Source: Enorma massiliensis phI
GTDB taxonomy: Bacteria > Actinomycetota > Coriobacteriia > Coriobacteriales > Coriobacteriaceae
DNA length: 64,000 nt
Assembly (NCBI RefSeq): GCF_000311845.1
Contig: NZ_HE978574.1
Location: 62,001-126,000 of the forward strand
Reading direction: 5' to 3'
The position numbers were made by a program, and so were the translations under genes. Position 1 is the first letter of the stretch; the number at the start of each line of letters is the position of its first letter. Under the pieces are notes generated by a model. The model saw only the letters and a list, made by a program, of their open reading frames with translations, ran no database searches and was not told the origin of the DNA. Below are positions 20,673 to 28,844 of the stretch, in pieces.

Positions 20673-20807
20673 ATGAAGCGTACGTACCAGCCTAATAAGC
20701 GCAAGCGTGCCAAGACCCACGGTTTCCGCGCCCGTATGGCCACCAAGGGCGGCCGCGCTGTGCTCGCTCGCCGTCGTGCCAAGGGCCGCAAGCGCCTCAC
20801 CGTCTAG
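20673..20807 (+). CDS. rpmH: 50S ribosomal protein L34
   Basis: A 44-residue, highly basic protein reading [18 protein letters not shown] onward, the standard L34 sequence. AGGAGG at 20657-20662 fixes the start. It is the first gene of the rightward rpmH-rnpA-yidD-yidC-jag operon that flanks many bacterial origins. Confidence 0.98.
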   Translation: MKRTYQPNKRKRAKTHGFRARMATKGGRAVLARRRAKGRKRLTV

Positions 20808-20825
20808 TTTGCAACGCGCTTGCGC

Positions 20826-21155
20826 ATGAAGACCATTAAAGCCCGGTCGGATTTCGAGCGTGTCTATACACGGGGACGGCGCTATAACCATCCCTTGATG
20901 AGAATGGTTATATGTGATGCTGTGAGCGAAGGCGATCCTGGTCGGGTCGCCTTCGCTGCACCTAAGCGTCTTGGAAACGCTGTCTTGAGGAATAGGTCCA
21001 AGCGCGTGTTGCGCGAAACGGCGCGCGCGTGCGACTTTCCCGTACCCGGGCATGATGTGATCTTGTTCGCCACCGCAGCGACCCGCGACGCGGCCCCGCA
21101 GGATCTTTGCGCGGCGCTTATGCGGCTGTCTGCACGCGCCGGCGTTGGCCGGTAG
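20826..21155 (+). CDS. rnpA: Ribonuclease P protein component
   Basis: A 109-residue protein subunit of RNase P, which helps the catalytic RNA mature tRNA 5' ends. The RNR motif is present in [15 protein letters not shown], and the opening [16 protein letters not shown] is typical. The ATG at 20826 is likely; a TTG at 20820 is also in frame. It lies 18 bp after rpmH. Confidence 0.95.
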   Translation: MKTIKARSDFERVYTRGRRYNHPLMRMVICDAVSEGDPGRVAFAAPKRLGNAVLRNRSKRVLRETARACDFPVPGHDVILFATAATRDAAPQDLCAALMRLSARAGVGR

Positions 21156-21163
21156 GGGCATTC

Positions 21164-21376
21164 ATGTTCCGGCGGCTTCTCATTGCTCCCATCAAGGTCT
21201 ATCAGCGCGTCATTTCCCCTTTGTTGCCCGCCGCTTGCATCTATACGCCCACGTGCTCGCAGTACGCGGTCGAGGCAATCGAGCGATACGGAGTAGGTAA
21301 AGGTAGCTGGCTCGCGATTCGTCGCATCATCCGATGCAATCCGTTTCACGGTGGCGGCTACGACCCGGTGCCCTAG
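21164..21376 (+). CDS. yidD: Membrane protein insertion efficiency factor YidD
   Basis: A 70-residue YidD, a small membrane-associated protein that assists YidC-dependent insertion. The family cysteines occur in [14 protein letters not shown], and the closing [13 protein letters not shown] is characteristic. The ATG at 21164 follows AGGGGCATTC. Position between rnpA and yidC is canonical. Confidence 0.93.
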   Translation: MFRRLLIAPIKVYQRVISPLLPAACIYTPTCSQYAVEAIERYGVGKGSWLAIRRIIRCNPFHGGGYDPVP

Positions 21377-21403
21377 GGCTAGGTTAAACGGAGGAAACCA
21401 TAG

Positions 21404-22180
21404 ATGTGGGATTGGATCGTTCAAATTCTTCTTCAGATCCTGAGGTTCATTCAGGGGTTCGCCTCTGACTGGGGTCTCTCGATCATCATCCTTACCGTCA
21501 TCGTGCGCCTGATTCTCACGCCGCTTCTGTTGAAGTCGACGAAATCGACGGCGCGCATGCAGGTGCTTCAGCCTAAGCTGATGGAGATCCAGCAGAAGTA
21601 CGCTGATGATCCGCAGCGTCAGGCCGAGGAGATGCAGAAGTTCTACTCGGAGAACAAGTTCAACCCGCTGGGTGGTTGCCTGCCTCTTCTTATTCAGATG
21701 CCCATCCTGCTTGCGCTGTTCACCCTGCTGCGCAACCTTCCTGGGTACATTGGCGAGTCCGGTGTGGTGTTCTCGTTCTACAACATCATGCCCGACCTTA
21801 CGACTACGCCCGGCGCCCAGTGGGCGAACGGTATCGCCACCGCGCTGCCGTACCTTATTTCGCTGATCCTGTTCGGCATCCTGACGGTTATTCCTTCGTT
21901 GTATCAGTCCCATAACCAGACTGGTCAGCAGGCTTCCTCCATGCGCACCATGGCGCTCGTCATGGGCATCATGATGCTCTGGCTTGGTTGGAATCTGCCC
22001 GCAGGCGTTTTGCTCTACTACGACGTTTCGTCTCTGTGGCAGGTTGCGCAGCAGGTTTTCGTGACCCGTCGTGTTATGGAGAAGGCTAAGGCCGAGGAGG
22101 AGGAGCGCCTGGCGCATGCCCCCATCGAGGTCGATGTGGTGCGCCGTGAGCACAAGGCTCGTCCGCGCAAGAAGAACTAG
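21404..22180 (+). CDS. yidC: Membrane protein insertase YidC/Oxa1
   Basis: A 258-residue insertase of the short Gram-positive type without a periplasmic domain, which inserts and folds inner-membrane proteins with or without SecYEG. Five membrane segments are seen. The hydrophilic groove Arg is in TVIVRLILTPLLLKSTKS. CLPLLIQMPILLALFTLLRN is the conserved second helix. GGAGGAAACC precedes the start. There is no lipobox, unlike Firmicutes SpoIIIJ. Confidence 0.95.
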   Translation: MWDWIVQILLQILRFIQGFASDWGLSIIILTVIVRLILTPLLLKSTKSTARMQVLQPKLMEIQQKYADDPQRQAEEMQKFYSENKFNPLGGCLPLLIQMPILLALFTLLRNLPGYIGESGVVFSFYNIMPDLTTTPGAQWANGIATALPYLISLILFGILTVIPSLYQSHNQTGQQASSMRTMALVMGIMMLWLGWNLPAGVLLYYDVSSLWQVAQQVFVTRRVMEKAKAEEEERLAHAPIEVDVVRREHKARPRKKN

Positions 22181-22212
22181 CTGATAGAAGAGTTACGTAA
22201 ACCGGTACTTAA

Positions 22213-22224
22213 TTAGGTACCTAA
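22213..22224. promoter_or_regulatory. Palindrome TTAGGTACCTAA, copy 1
   Basis: A perfect 12-bp palindrome 20 bp before the jag start. The same 12-mer recurs at 26526-26537, after the parAB operon. It may be an operator or binding site; no known consensus was matched. Confidence 0.4.
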
Positions 22225-22243
22225 ATAAATTTTGGGAGACGTC

Positions 22244-22825
22244 ATGTCTGAGGAACTGCTTGAAATCGAGGAGAATGAGGTCGCGCCGACCTCCCTCGAT
22301 GAGGTCGTCGGCGAGTATCCCGAGATTGCGCGCAAATATAAGGCGGGCGAGGAACTTACCGATGAGGAGCTCGATACCGTCGCTGATGTTGCGCTGTCTG
22401 TGATTCGCAATATTCTGAAGCATTTCGATGCCGAAGATTCCCCTATCGATGAGTATGAGGGCGATGACGGCGAGCTGATCCTCGATGTTACTGCTCCCAA
22501 TCTGGCTGTACTCATCGGGCGTCACGGTCGTACGCTTGAGTCTCTGCAGACGATGTTCTCTTTGATTGTGAGCCGCCGCCTGGGGTTCCGTTATCCTGTG
22601 GTGGTTGATATCGAGGGTTATAAGAGCCGTCGCAATGATAAGGTTACTTCTATGGCCCACTCTGCTGCCGCCCGTGCCGTGCGTCAGCATGGGTCTGTTG
22701 CTCTTCCTCCTATGAGTGCCTACGAGCGTCGTCTGGTGCATATCGCGCTTCGCGATAACGCTGCTGTTGAAACACATTCCGAGGGCGTTGATCCCGAGCG
22801 TCGAGTTGTTGTGACTGCTCTATAG
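22244..22825 (+). CDS. jag: RNA-binding protein Jag/KhpB
   Basis: A 193-residue KH-R3H protein. KH domain: LAVLIGRHGRTLESLQ, with the GxxG loop seen as GRHG. R3H domain: YERRLVHIALRDNAAVETHSEG. The separate N-terminal Jag_N domain is missing; an acidic stretch takes its place. Family members bind RNA and influence cell division and envelope growth. The ATG at 22244 follows GGGAG. It is the last gene of the rpmH operon and ends before a terminator. Confidence 0.92.
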   Translation: MSEELLEIEENEVAPTSLDEVVGEYPEIARKYKAGEELTDEELDTVADVALSVIRNILKHFDAEDSPIDEYEGDDGELILDVTAPNLAVLIGRHGRTLESLQTMFSLIVSRRLGFRYPVVVDIEGYKSRRNDKVTSMAHSAAARAVRQHGSVALPPMSAYERRLVHIALRDNAAVETHSEGVDPERRVVVTAL

Positions 22826-22850
22826 GAGTTTCTTCTATATTGGTAGTATT

Positions 22851-22879
22851 AAGGGGTGTGGCTGAGCCGCACCCCTTTT
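22851..22879 (+). terminator. Terminator of the rpmH-jag operon
   Basis: AAGGGGTG (22851-22858) pairs with CACCCCTT (22870-22877), with inner pairing GG/CC, followed by TTTTC. Confidence 0.85.
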
Positions 22880-22926
22880 CTATGACAAAAGTTTGTGCTT
22901 CAAGAACTATTGGCAGGAGTATATCT

Positions 22927-23691
22927 ATGAGCGAGTCTTCCGTTTCTCACTCAATGCTTGTTGCAGAGCTTGGACAGTATTGGGATCGTTATGCATGCTC
23001 ACTTCAGGATGGGCAATTGACCACCAAGGTTTCTTCTGATGAACTTGAGCTGTGCGTGGAGCATCTTGAATATGTTCTTAAGGCTAATGAGAACATTAAC
23101 CTGACTCGCATCACTGATCCACACGAGGCAGCCATCCTACATATCTACGATTCACTTGTTCTTCTGCCATATGTTGATGGTGCCCCTAAGGGTAAGTTGC
23201 TTGATATTGGAACCGGGGCTGGTTTTCCCGGGCTTCCGCTTGCTATTACTTCTCACCGTCCTTCTGTCCTCATGGATTCGGTTGGTAAGAAGGTTAAGGT
23301 TGTAGAGGCCTGTGCGTCCCAGTTGGATGTAGAGCGAGTCCAAACAGTTCATGAGCGTGTTGAGTCCTACGCTCTTTCTCATCGTGGTGAGTTTTCTGTT
23401 GTTGTAGCACGAGCCGTTGCGCATCTTTCTACCCTCGTTGAGTATGCTTCACCGCTTCTGAAGAAAGACGGTCTGCTTATTGTTTCAAAGGGTGTCCCTG
23501 CTGCTGATGAAGTATCTGATGGGTCCTATGCGGCTCAGGTTTGTGGTTTCGATGCTCCCACGCGGTATGATCTTTCTCTTCCTGGAAAGCGTGGTGCGCG
23601 AGCAATCTTTGTATTTAAGAAATCTCATAAGCCGTCAATGAAGCTCCCTCGTGCTGTCGGGATGGCTAAGAAGCATCCTATTTCTAAGTAG
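22927..23691 (+). CDS. rsmG: 16S rRNA (guanine527-N7)-methyltransferase
   Basis: A 254-residue SAM-dependent methyltransferase that modifies G527 of 16S rRNA; loss usually gives low-level streptomycin resistance. The SAM-binding motif is LLDIGTGAGFPGLPLAI, preceded by NLTRITDPHEAAILHIYDS, both diagnostic. The ATG at 22927 has AGGAG upstream. Codons end in T or A more often than in flanking genes, the beginning of a lower-GC stretch. The C-terminal tail is basic. Confidence 0.95.
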   Translation: MSESSVSHSMLVAELGQYWDRYACSLQDGQLTTKVSSDELELCVEHLEYVLKANENINLTRITDPHEAAILHIYDSLVLLPYVDGAPKGKLLDIGTGAGFPGLPLAITSHRPSVLMDSVGKKVKVVEACASQLDVERVQTVHERVESYALSHRGEFSVVVARAVAHLSTLVEYASPLLKKDGLLIVSKGVPAADEVSDGSYAAQVCGFDAPTRYDLSLPGKRGARAIFVFKKSHKPSMKLPRAVGMAKKHPISK

Positions 23692-23820
23692 CCCTCACGG
23701 AGGTTAATCATTCTGATTGGCCTCTTTTAATTTCAAGCGCTTCTTGACCTTATGCGGTCTCTAGTTGACTTTCTTACTTATAAGTGGCGCTAAGTCATTG
23801 GTGGTTGATCATCATTGGTC

Positions 23821-23837
23821 TGTTTCACGTGAAAACA
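23821..23837. promoter_or_regulatory. parS-like site 2
   Basis: TGTTTCACGTGAAAACA, one inserted A away from the perfect parS palindrome. Confidence 0.75.
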
Positions 23838-24303
23838 TGGTTTATATTATGCCTTTCCGTAATGAGGTGTTGCCACATATGTTCCTTGCCCCTTTTTGAA
23901 GATTTGATTGTAGATTTGTTTCGCAGCTGATGTTACAAATGGATTGAAATAGTTCAGCATGCTTTCATGCAATTTGAATTGCATTTATCCTCAAGGCTGA
24001 TATATAGATGGATTTTCTTTTCACTGTGCTTCATCTGATCGCTGCATATCCTATTTACTGATTAATCCAGTCAAATCATGTCATTTGTCAAAAGATCAAA
24101 TTGCGTTGAAAAGAATTGGATTTCATGAAAATCTGTCTATATCCATCAATTGTTCTGCAGGCTTGTAGTTCGTTCAATAAATAAGTAGTTGTCTATAAGT
24201 TGTTAGGTGACTGCAGTATTTCAATTTGAAAATTGATTAATTTCCACGTCAGTTCAAGGATTAACGTGCTCAAATCATTAATTCATAGTGCATACAATTA
24301 TGG

Positions 24304-24321
24304 TGTTTTCACGTGAAAACA
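24304..24321. promoter_or_regulatory. parS-like site 3
   Basis: TGTTTTCACGTGAAAACA, an 18-bp perfect palindrome with the TTTCACGTGAAA core of parS extended by one A/T pair. Confidence 0.75.
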
Positions 24322-24535
24322 GCTGATGTGGGACGGTTGCTTGAGATCGACCATATTCAGAAGTCTTGTCACAAGGAATTGAACGTTTGCCTAATCAGAA
24401 GAACTAGTGAGCAGGATAGCTCACCGGATAAAATCTTGAAATGTTTGGTAGGGAATTCTCAAGAGAAGCCAAATTCATCAGGTTAGCGTCTTGCATGTCC
24501 AATCAAGCTGAAACATAATGAATGAACAAGTTAAA

Positions 24536-24553
24536 TGTTTTCACGTGAAAACG
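24536..24553. promoter_or_regulatory. parS-like site 4, upstream of parA
   Basis: TGTTTTCACGTGAAAACG, 45 bp before the parA start codon. Besides centromere function it is placed to let ParB affect its own operon. Confidence 0.75.
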
Positions 24554-24597
24554 CTTCGACCGACCAATATCATTCTTTAACTGCAGTAGGAGGTCAA

Positions 24598-25395
24598 ATG
24601 GGGTTCAAAGACGTCCCGCGGGATTCGAACTCGAAGATAAGGATCATTTCAATCATCAATCAAAAAGGTGGCGTTGGGAAAAGCACCACGGCAGTCAATC
24701 TGTCAGCAGCGCTTAGCTCAAAGGGTAAAAAGGTCCTGTTGGTTGATTTTGACCCACAGGGAAACAGCACGAGCGGCTTCGGTATAGAAAAAGAAGAGCT
24801 CGAGCAGTGTGTATATGATGCACTCATCCATAATGTATCTGCAGAAGAGCTCATTCATGATACAGATTGCGAGCGTGTCTTTGTAATTCCCGCTACGATT
24901 CAGCTTGCCGGCGCCGAAATAGAGCTTGTTTCAGCAATGGCACGTGAAACACGATTGAAAGAGTTGCTCGCTCCGGTTCAAAATGAATTTGATTACATCT
25001 TTATCGATTGTCCGCCGTCGCTCGGATTGTTGACTATCAACGCTTTGGCAGCGGCAGATAGCGTGCTGATACCGATTCAGTGTGAATACTATGCACTTGA
25101 GGGTGTTACGAAACTACTTGAGTCGATGAGAATGGTCAAAGAGCGCATCAATCGCTCGCTTGAAGTGTTTGGCGTGCTCATGACGATGTATGACTCTCGT
25201 ACTTCGCTTGCAAACCAGGTTGTTGATGAGGTGCGGGCGTACTTTGGCGACAAAGTGTTTGACACGCTGGTTCCTAGAACGGTCAAGATCTCTGAAGCAC
25301 CGTCATTTGGAATGCCTGTAATCGAATACGCTCCGAGCAACAAGGGTGCAATTGCGTATCTTTCTCTTGCAGATGAGGTGATCGGTCGTGCCTAG
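24598..25395 (+). CDS. parA: Chromosome partitioning ATPase ParA (Soj)
   Basis: A 265-residue ParA/Soj ATPase that drives origin segregation and in some bacteria regulates DnaA. It has the deviant Walker A KGGVGKSTTAVNLSAAL and the VLLVDFDPQGNSTSGFG segment. Later come IDCPPSLGLLTINAL and EYYALEGVTKLLE. The ATG at 24598 is chosen because AGGAGGT precedes it; an upstream ATG at 24535 would run through a parS site. It overlaps parB by 8 nt. Confidence 0.95.
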   Translation: MGFKDVPRDSNSKIRIISIINQKGGVGKSTTAVNLSAALSSKGKKVLLVDFDPQGNSTSGFGIEKEELEQCVYDALIHNVSAEELIHDTDCERVFVIPATIQLAGAEIELVSAMARETRLKELLAPVQNEFDYIFIDCPPSLGLLTINALAAADSVLIPIQCEYYALEGVTKLLESMRMVKERINRSLEVFGVLMTMYDSRTSLANQVVDEVRAYFGDKVFDTLVPRTVKISEAPSFGMPVIEYAPSNKGAIAYLSLADEVIGRA

Positions 25396-26257
25396 CGCAA
25401 AGAAGAAATCCGGACTTGGTAAAGGGTTGTCTGCTCTTGTCAGTGAAGCCCAGTATGAAACGGGGCATACATCAGACAATACGATGATTCCGATTCAGGA
25501 GATTCATCCAAACCCTAATCAGCCTCGTACTCATTTCAATGAGAAGGAGCTTGGTGAGCTTAGCGAGTCGATCCAGGAGCATGGAGTGCTTCAACCCCTT
25601 CTTGTCCGTAAGGATGCGAAGGGATACGAGATCATTGCAGGAGAACGTAGATACCAAGCGGCAACGCTTGCAGGGCTATCCGAGCTACCGGTCATCATTA
25701 AAGATGTTGATGATGCTGAGATGCTAACGATTGCACTGATCGAGAATCTTCAGCGCTCCGACTTGAATCCCATCGAAGAGGCAAAGGGTTACAAGCAGCT
25801 CATTGAATCAAGCGGGATGACCCAGACTGCTCTTTCAAAGGCGGTCTCGAAGTCGCGCTTCGCAATCAGTAACTCCCTGCGCCTTCTAGATCTTCCAGAG
25901 CCAGTCCAGGAGCTCATCTTTGACGGTAAGCTTACTGCTGGTCACGCCAGGGCGATCCTTGCTGTTCCTTATGAAGATGCTCGGATCAAGCTGGCTGAAA
26001 AGGTCGTTGCGGAAGGTTTGTCGGTGCGAGCGACAGAACATCTTGCACCACTGTTTTCTGTCGCGGAAACACCGAAAGCCCCTCGTCCCGTTACTCCGCA
26101 ATCGTATAAGCGTGCAGCAAAGGTGCTTCGCCAGACATTCAACACGAACGTTCGGGTAAAGAATTCACGGGGTAAGAACAAGATTGAGATTGAGTTCAAG
26201 GATGAAGAAGACCTGACGCGAATTCTCTCTCAGATTATTGGAGAGCAAGGTGAGTAA
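25388..26257 (+). CDS. parB: Chromosome partitioning protein ParB
   Basis: A 289-residue ParB/Spo0J. The N-terminal CTP-binding region has NPNQPRTHF and the GERRYQA motif. The central helix-turn-helix is around MTQTALSKAVSKSRFAISNSLRLL, with LTAGHARAIL after it. It binds parS and spreads as a CTP-dependent clamp. The start is GTG at 25388, overlapping the parA stop, so the two are translationally coupled. parS-like palindromes in this window fit its expected target. Confidence 0.95.
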   Translation: MPSAKKKSGLGKGLSALVSEAQYETGHTSDNTMIPIQEIHPNPNQPRTHFNEKELGELSESIQEHGVLQPLLVRKDAKGYEIIAGERRYQAATLAGLSELPVIIKDVDDAEMLTIALIENLQRSDLNPIEEAKGYKQLIESSGMTQTALSKAVSKSRFAISNSLRLLDLPEPVQELIFDGKLTAGHARAILAVPYEDARIKLAEKVVAEGLSVRATEHLAPLFSVAETPKAPRPVTPQSYKRAAKVLRQTFNTNVRVKNSRGKNKIEIEFKDEEDLTRILSQIIGEQGE

Positions 26258-26516
26258 GATGAAGCCAGGATTGATTGGTGGTCTGGTTGCTGCTGGAGCT
26301 GCAGTAGTTGTGGGCTCAGTAGTTGGCTATATGGTTGCAACAAATCCAGAGCTGAGGGCAAGGCTCGGCCGTGGGGCTCGCGATGCATACGAAACGTCCA
26401 AGAAGAAGATCGTAACAATGTCCGAAGACGTTGCTTTGAGGACGGCGCAAATGACCAAGAACCCAAAGATTAATCAGGATTGGGTTGCACACCAGTGGGA
26501 AAGCGTTGGGTATTAG
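26250..26516 (+). CDS. Small YtxH-like membrane-anchored protein
   Basis: An 88-residue protein with one N-terminal membrane helix (GLIGGLVAAGAAVVVGSVVGYMV) and a basic, helical cytoplasmic part, the layout of YtxH-type proteins. The start is probably GTG at 26250, overlapping the end of parB; an ATG at 26259 is possible. As third gene of the parAB operon it might tie the partition complex to the membrane, but no direct evidence is visible. Confidence 0.6.
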   Translation: MSKMKPGLIGGLVAAGAAVVVGSVVGYMVATNPELRARLGRGARDAYETSKKKIVTMSEDVALRTAQMTKNPKINQDWVAHQWESVGY

Positions 26517-26525
26517 GATTGTAGG

Positions 26526-26537
26526 TTAGGTACCTAA
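26526..26537. promoter_or_regulatory. Palindrome TTAGGTACCTAA, copy 2
   Basis: Second copy of the perfect palindrome seen at 22213, here extended to GTTAGGTACCTAAC (26525-26538), just after the parAB operon. Confidence 0.4.
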
Positions 26538-26605
26538 CTAACAAAACGTTTACTATAACGTAGCTACAATCTGTAGACCAGCCTTCCCCGCTGCAAGAGA
26601 ATATG

Positions 26606-26619
26606 GTTTCACGTGAAAC
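26606..26619. promoter_or_regulatory. parS-like site 5
   Basis: GTTTCACGTGAAAC, a perfect 14-bp parS core directly abutting the parAB terminator stem. Confidence 0.8.
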
Positions 26620-26650
26620 GGGGTGCCAAGCATTTGCCTGACACCCCGTT
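26617..26650 (+). terminator. Terminator between parAB operon and rlmN
   Basis: AACGGGGTG (26617-26625) pairs with CACCCCGTT (26642-26650). It lies between convergent genes and shares three bases with the parS-like site. Confidence 0.7.
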
Positions 26651-26714
26651 CCGTTGTAGCGAAATCCGTTCTACTGCGCTCTGTAGGAAGACGAACGACT
26701 AAATATCAAAGCTC

Positions 26715-27767
26715 TCATGAAAGATGAGCGTTAATCTTCCGCTGCTTCAGCTGCCCGCAGGCGGCATCGATGTCACTCCCCCGGGAATTGCGTATCGTGG
26801 TTTCCACGCCACGCATCTGAAGCCTGCGTTGCAGCTCTTCAACCTTCTTCATGGGTGACGGCTTAAAGGGGCTGTCGGGAATATCGTTCAGCTGAATGAG
26901 ATTGACGTGGCACAGCGTGCCCTCGCAGAAGTCGCAGAGCGCGTTCATCTCGGGGTTGGTGTCGTTGATGCCTTCAATCATGGCGAATTCGTAGGTTGGC
27001 CTTCTGCCAGTCTTCTCGGTGTACAGCTGCAGCGCCTCATGGAGGCGAACGAGCGTGTACTTCTTAACGCCCGGCATGAGCTGGTTTCGGGTGCTTTGGA
27101 TGGCAGAGTGAAGCGAAACGGCAAGGGTGAACTGTTCAGGCAAATCGGCAAAAGCGCGGATGTTGGGAATGATTCCGCAGGTAGACACCGTAAGGTGACG
27201 CGCACCAATATTGAGGCCGTGCTCGCTGTTGAGCATGCGGAGGGCGCGTACCGTTTCGTTGAAGTTGGCAAACGGCTCTCCCTGTCCCATAAAGACAACG
27301 CTCGTAACACGCTCGCCAAGGTCTCTGCTCACGTGAACAACCTGGTCGACCATTTCCTGGGCGGTAAGCGAGCGCGTAAGACCGGCAAGGCCGGTGGCGC
27401 AGAACGCGCAGCCCATGTTGCAACCGGCTTGCGTGGAGATGCAAACCGCAAGGCGATTGCGCGAGGGCATTCCAACCGTTTCGACGGCAACGCCGTCGGG
27501 GAATTGGAGGAGGTACTTTCGCGAGCCATCCTTAGAAACCTGTTTGACCACCTCTGTTGGCACAGCGAAGACGAAGTGCTCGGCAAGCTGCTCACGGAAC
27601 GCTTTGGGGAGGTTGGTCATCTCTTCAAACGAACATACGTTCTTTTCAAAGAGCCATTCGTTGAGTTGCTTGGCACGAAACGCAGGTTGGCCAAGCTCGC
27701 TCACTACCTGCGAAAGTTCCTTAGGGGAAAGGGTTCTGATGTCGGGAAGATGGTGGGTGCGCTCCAT
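26715..27767 (-). CDS. rlmN: Dual-specificity RNA methyltransferase RlmN
   Basis: A 350-residue radical SAM enzyme that methylates C2 of A2503 in 23S rRNA and A37 of some tRNAs. The cluster-binding motif CNMGCAFCATG is present, with VFMGQGEPFANFNE and the later GINDTNPE. The C-terminal region contains the second catalytic Cys in DIDAACGQL. The ATG at 27767 has AAAGG upstream; an in-frame upstream extension has no family similarity. The length is typical. Confidence 0.95.
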   Translation of the reverse strand: MERTHHLPDIRTLSPKELSQVVSELGQPAFRAKQLNEWLFEKNVCSFEEMTNLPKAFREQLAEHFVFAVPTEVVKQVSKDGSRKYLLQFPDGVAVETVGMPSRNRLAVCISTQAGCNMGCAFCATGLAGLTRSLTAQEMVDQVVHVSRDLGERVTSVVFMGQGEPFANFNETVRALRMLNSEHGLNIGARHLTVSTCGIIPNIRAFADLPEQFTLAVSLHSAIQSTRNQLMPGVKKYTLVRLHEALQLYTEKTGRRPTYEFAMIEGINDTNPEMNALCDFCEGTLCHVNLIQLNDIPDSPFKPSPMKKVEELQRRLQMRGVETTIRNSRGSDIDAACGQLKQRKINAHLS

Positions 27768-27890
27768 ACGAGGCCTTTCTGCGAAACGTTTGATAGCACA
27801 CGGGTGCAAGTTGCGTACATACCTATACAATAAGGGAAGTTATGCCCGCTGATGGGGTGGGAGAAAAAACACCAGGAAGGGGAGCCGGCA

Positions 27891-28844
27891 ATGTCTGAGT
27901 ATAAGCCGGATGAGCTGTGCGTAGCAGTGCTCGCAGGTGGTATATCCGATGAGCGGGAAATCTCGTTCTCGTCGGGCAAGAATGTCATGGCGGCTCTGGC
28001 AGAAGCCGGATACACGCATGTTGAGATGCTCGATCCGGCAGACGATGACTTCCTGGTGAAGCTTTCGGAGGGGTCTTACGACGTTGCCTTTATCGCCCTG
28101 CATGGTCGTGGTGGCGAGGATGGCATGATTCAGAGCATTTTGGAATACCTCGGTATCCCGTACACGGGATCTGGCGTGATCGCGAGCGCGTGCGCGGCAG
28201 ACAAGGATGTTGCCAAGGCGATCTACCAGCGCGCCGGTATTCCGACGGCGCGCGGCATCACCATCAAGCGCGACGATAACGTATGTATTGCGGACATCGT
28301 CGACGAGGTTGGCAGCGAGTGCTTCGTGAAACCCGCGGTGAACGGGTCGAGTTACGGCGTCACCTATGTGAAGGATGAGTCGGAATTGCTCGACGCCCTG
28401 GAAACCGCGTTCGAGTGCGACGAGAAAGCCCTCGTGGAAGAGCGGCTTGTGGGCACCGAGATTACGGTCGGTGTGTTGGGCGATCCCCCGCGGGCCCTGC
28501 CCATCGTCGAAATCCTCCCCCAAGAGGGTTCGGAATTCTACGATCTTGATGTGAAGTACATCGACCCAACGCTCGTTCACCGTATCCCAGCTGCGATTTC
28601 TCCGAAAGACTACCATCGCGCCGAGGAATATGCGGTGGCCGCACACGAAGCCCTTGGCTGCAAGGGGTTCTCGCGTTCGGATTTCATCGTGGGAGAGCAC
28701 GGAACGACGATTCTCGAGACCAACACGATTCCGGGAATGACCGATACCTCGCTCTTTCCCGACGAGGCACGCCATGCAGGCATGCCGTTCAGCGCGGTAT
28801 GCGACGAGCTCATTCATATCGCCCTTGAGGGCGCGGAGGAATAA
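27891..28844 (+). CDS. ddl: D-alanine--D-alanine ligase
   Basis: A 317-residue ATP-grasp ligase that forms D-Ala-D-Ala for peptidoglycan. Motifs: LAGGISDEREISFSSG at the N-terminus, ALHGRGGEDGMIQ, YTGSGVIASACAADK, FVKPAVNGSSYGVT and ETNTIPGMTDTSLFP. The features match Ddl and not the depsipeptide ligases of VanA type. The ATG at 27891 has AAGGGGAG upstream. The stop overlaps the dinG start (TAATG), so the two are coupled. Confidence 0.94.
   Translation: MSEYKPDELCVAVLAGGISDEREISFSSGKNVMAALAEAGYTHVEMLDPADDDFLVKLSEGSYDVAFIALHGRGGEDGMIQSILEYLGIPYTGSGVIASACAADKDVAKAIYQRAGIPTARGITIKRDDNVCIADIVDEVGSECFVKPAVNGSSYGVTYVKDESELLDALETAFECDEKALVEERLVGTEITVGVLGDPPRALPIVEILPQEGSEFYDLDVKYIDPTLVHRIPAAISPKDYHRAEEYAVAAHEALGCKGFSRSDFIVGEHGTTILETNTIPGMTDTSLFPDEARHAGMPFSAVCDELIHIALEGAEE

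Larger units (their letters stand above)
23692..24597. other. AT-rich gene-free region with parS-like sites
   Basis: About 900 bp without any credible gene, very AT-rich in an otherwise GC-rich chromosome. It contains three of the five parS-like palindromes and one near-DnaA box (TTATCCTCA near 23982-23990). It may be a centromere-like loading zone for ParB or an AT-rich part of the origin. Possible promoters for parAB must lie at its right end. No RNA gene was recognised. Confidence 0.55.

Noticed and set aside
24535-24597. Upstream ATG for ParA
   Set aside because: It would translate a parS site; the ATG at 24598 has a strong AGGAGGT and gives the normal ParA N-terminus.
27891-28844. Vancomycin-resistance type ligase
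   Set aside because: Motifs match housekeeping D-Ala-D-Ala ligase, and no vanH, vanX or vanRS genes are adjacent.
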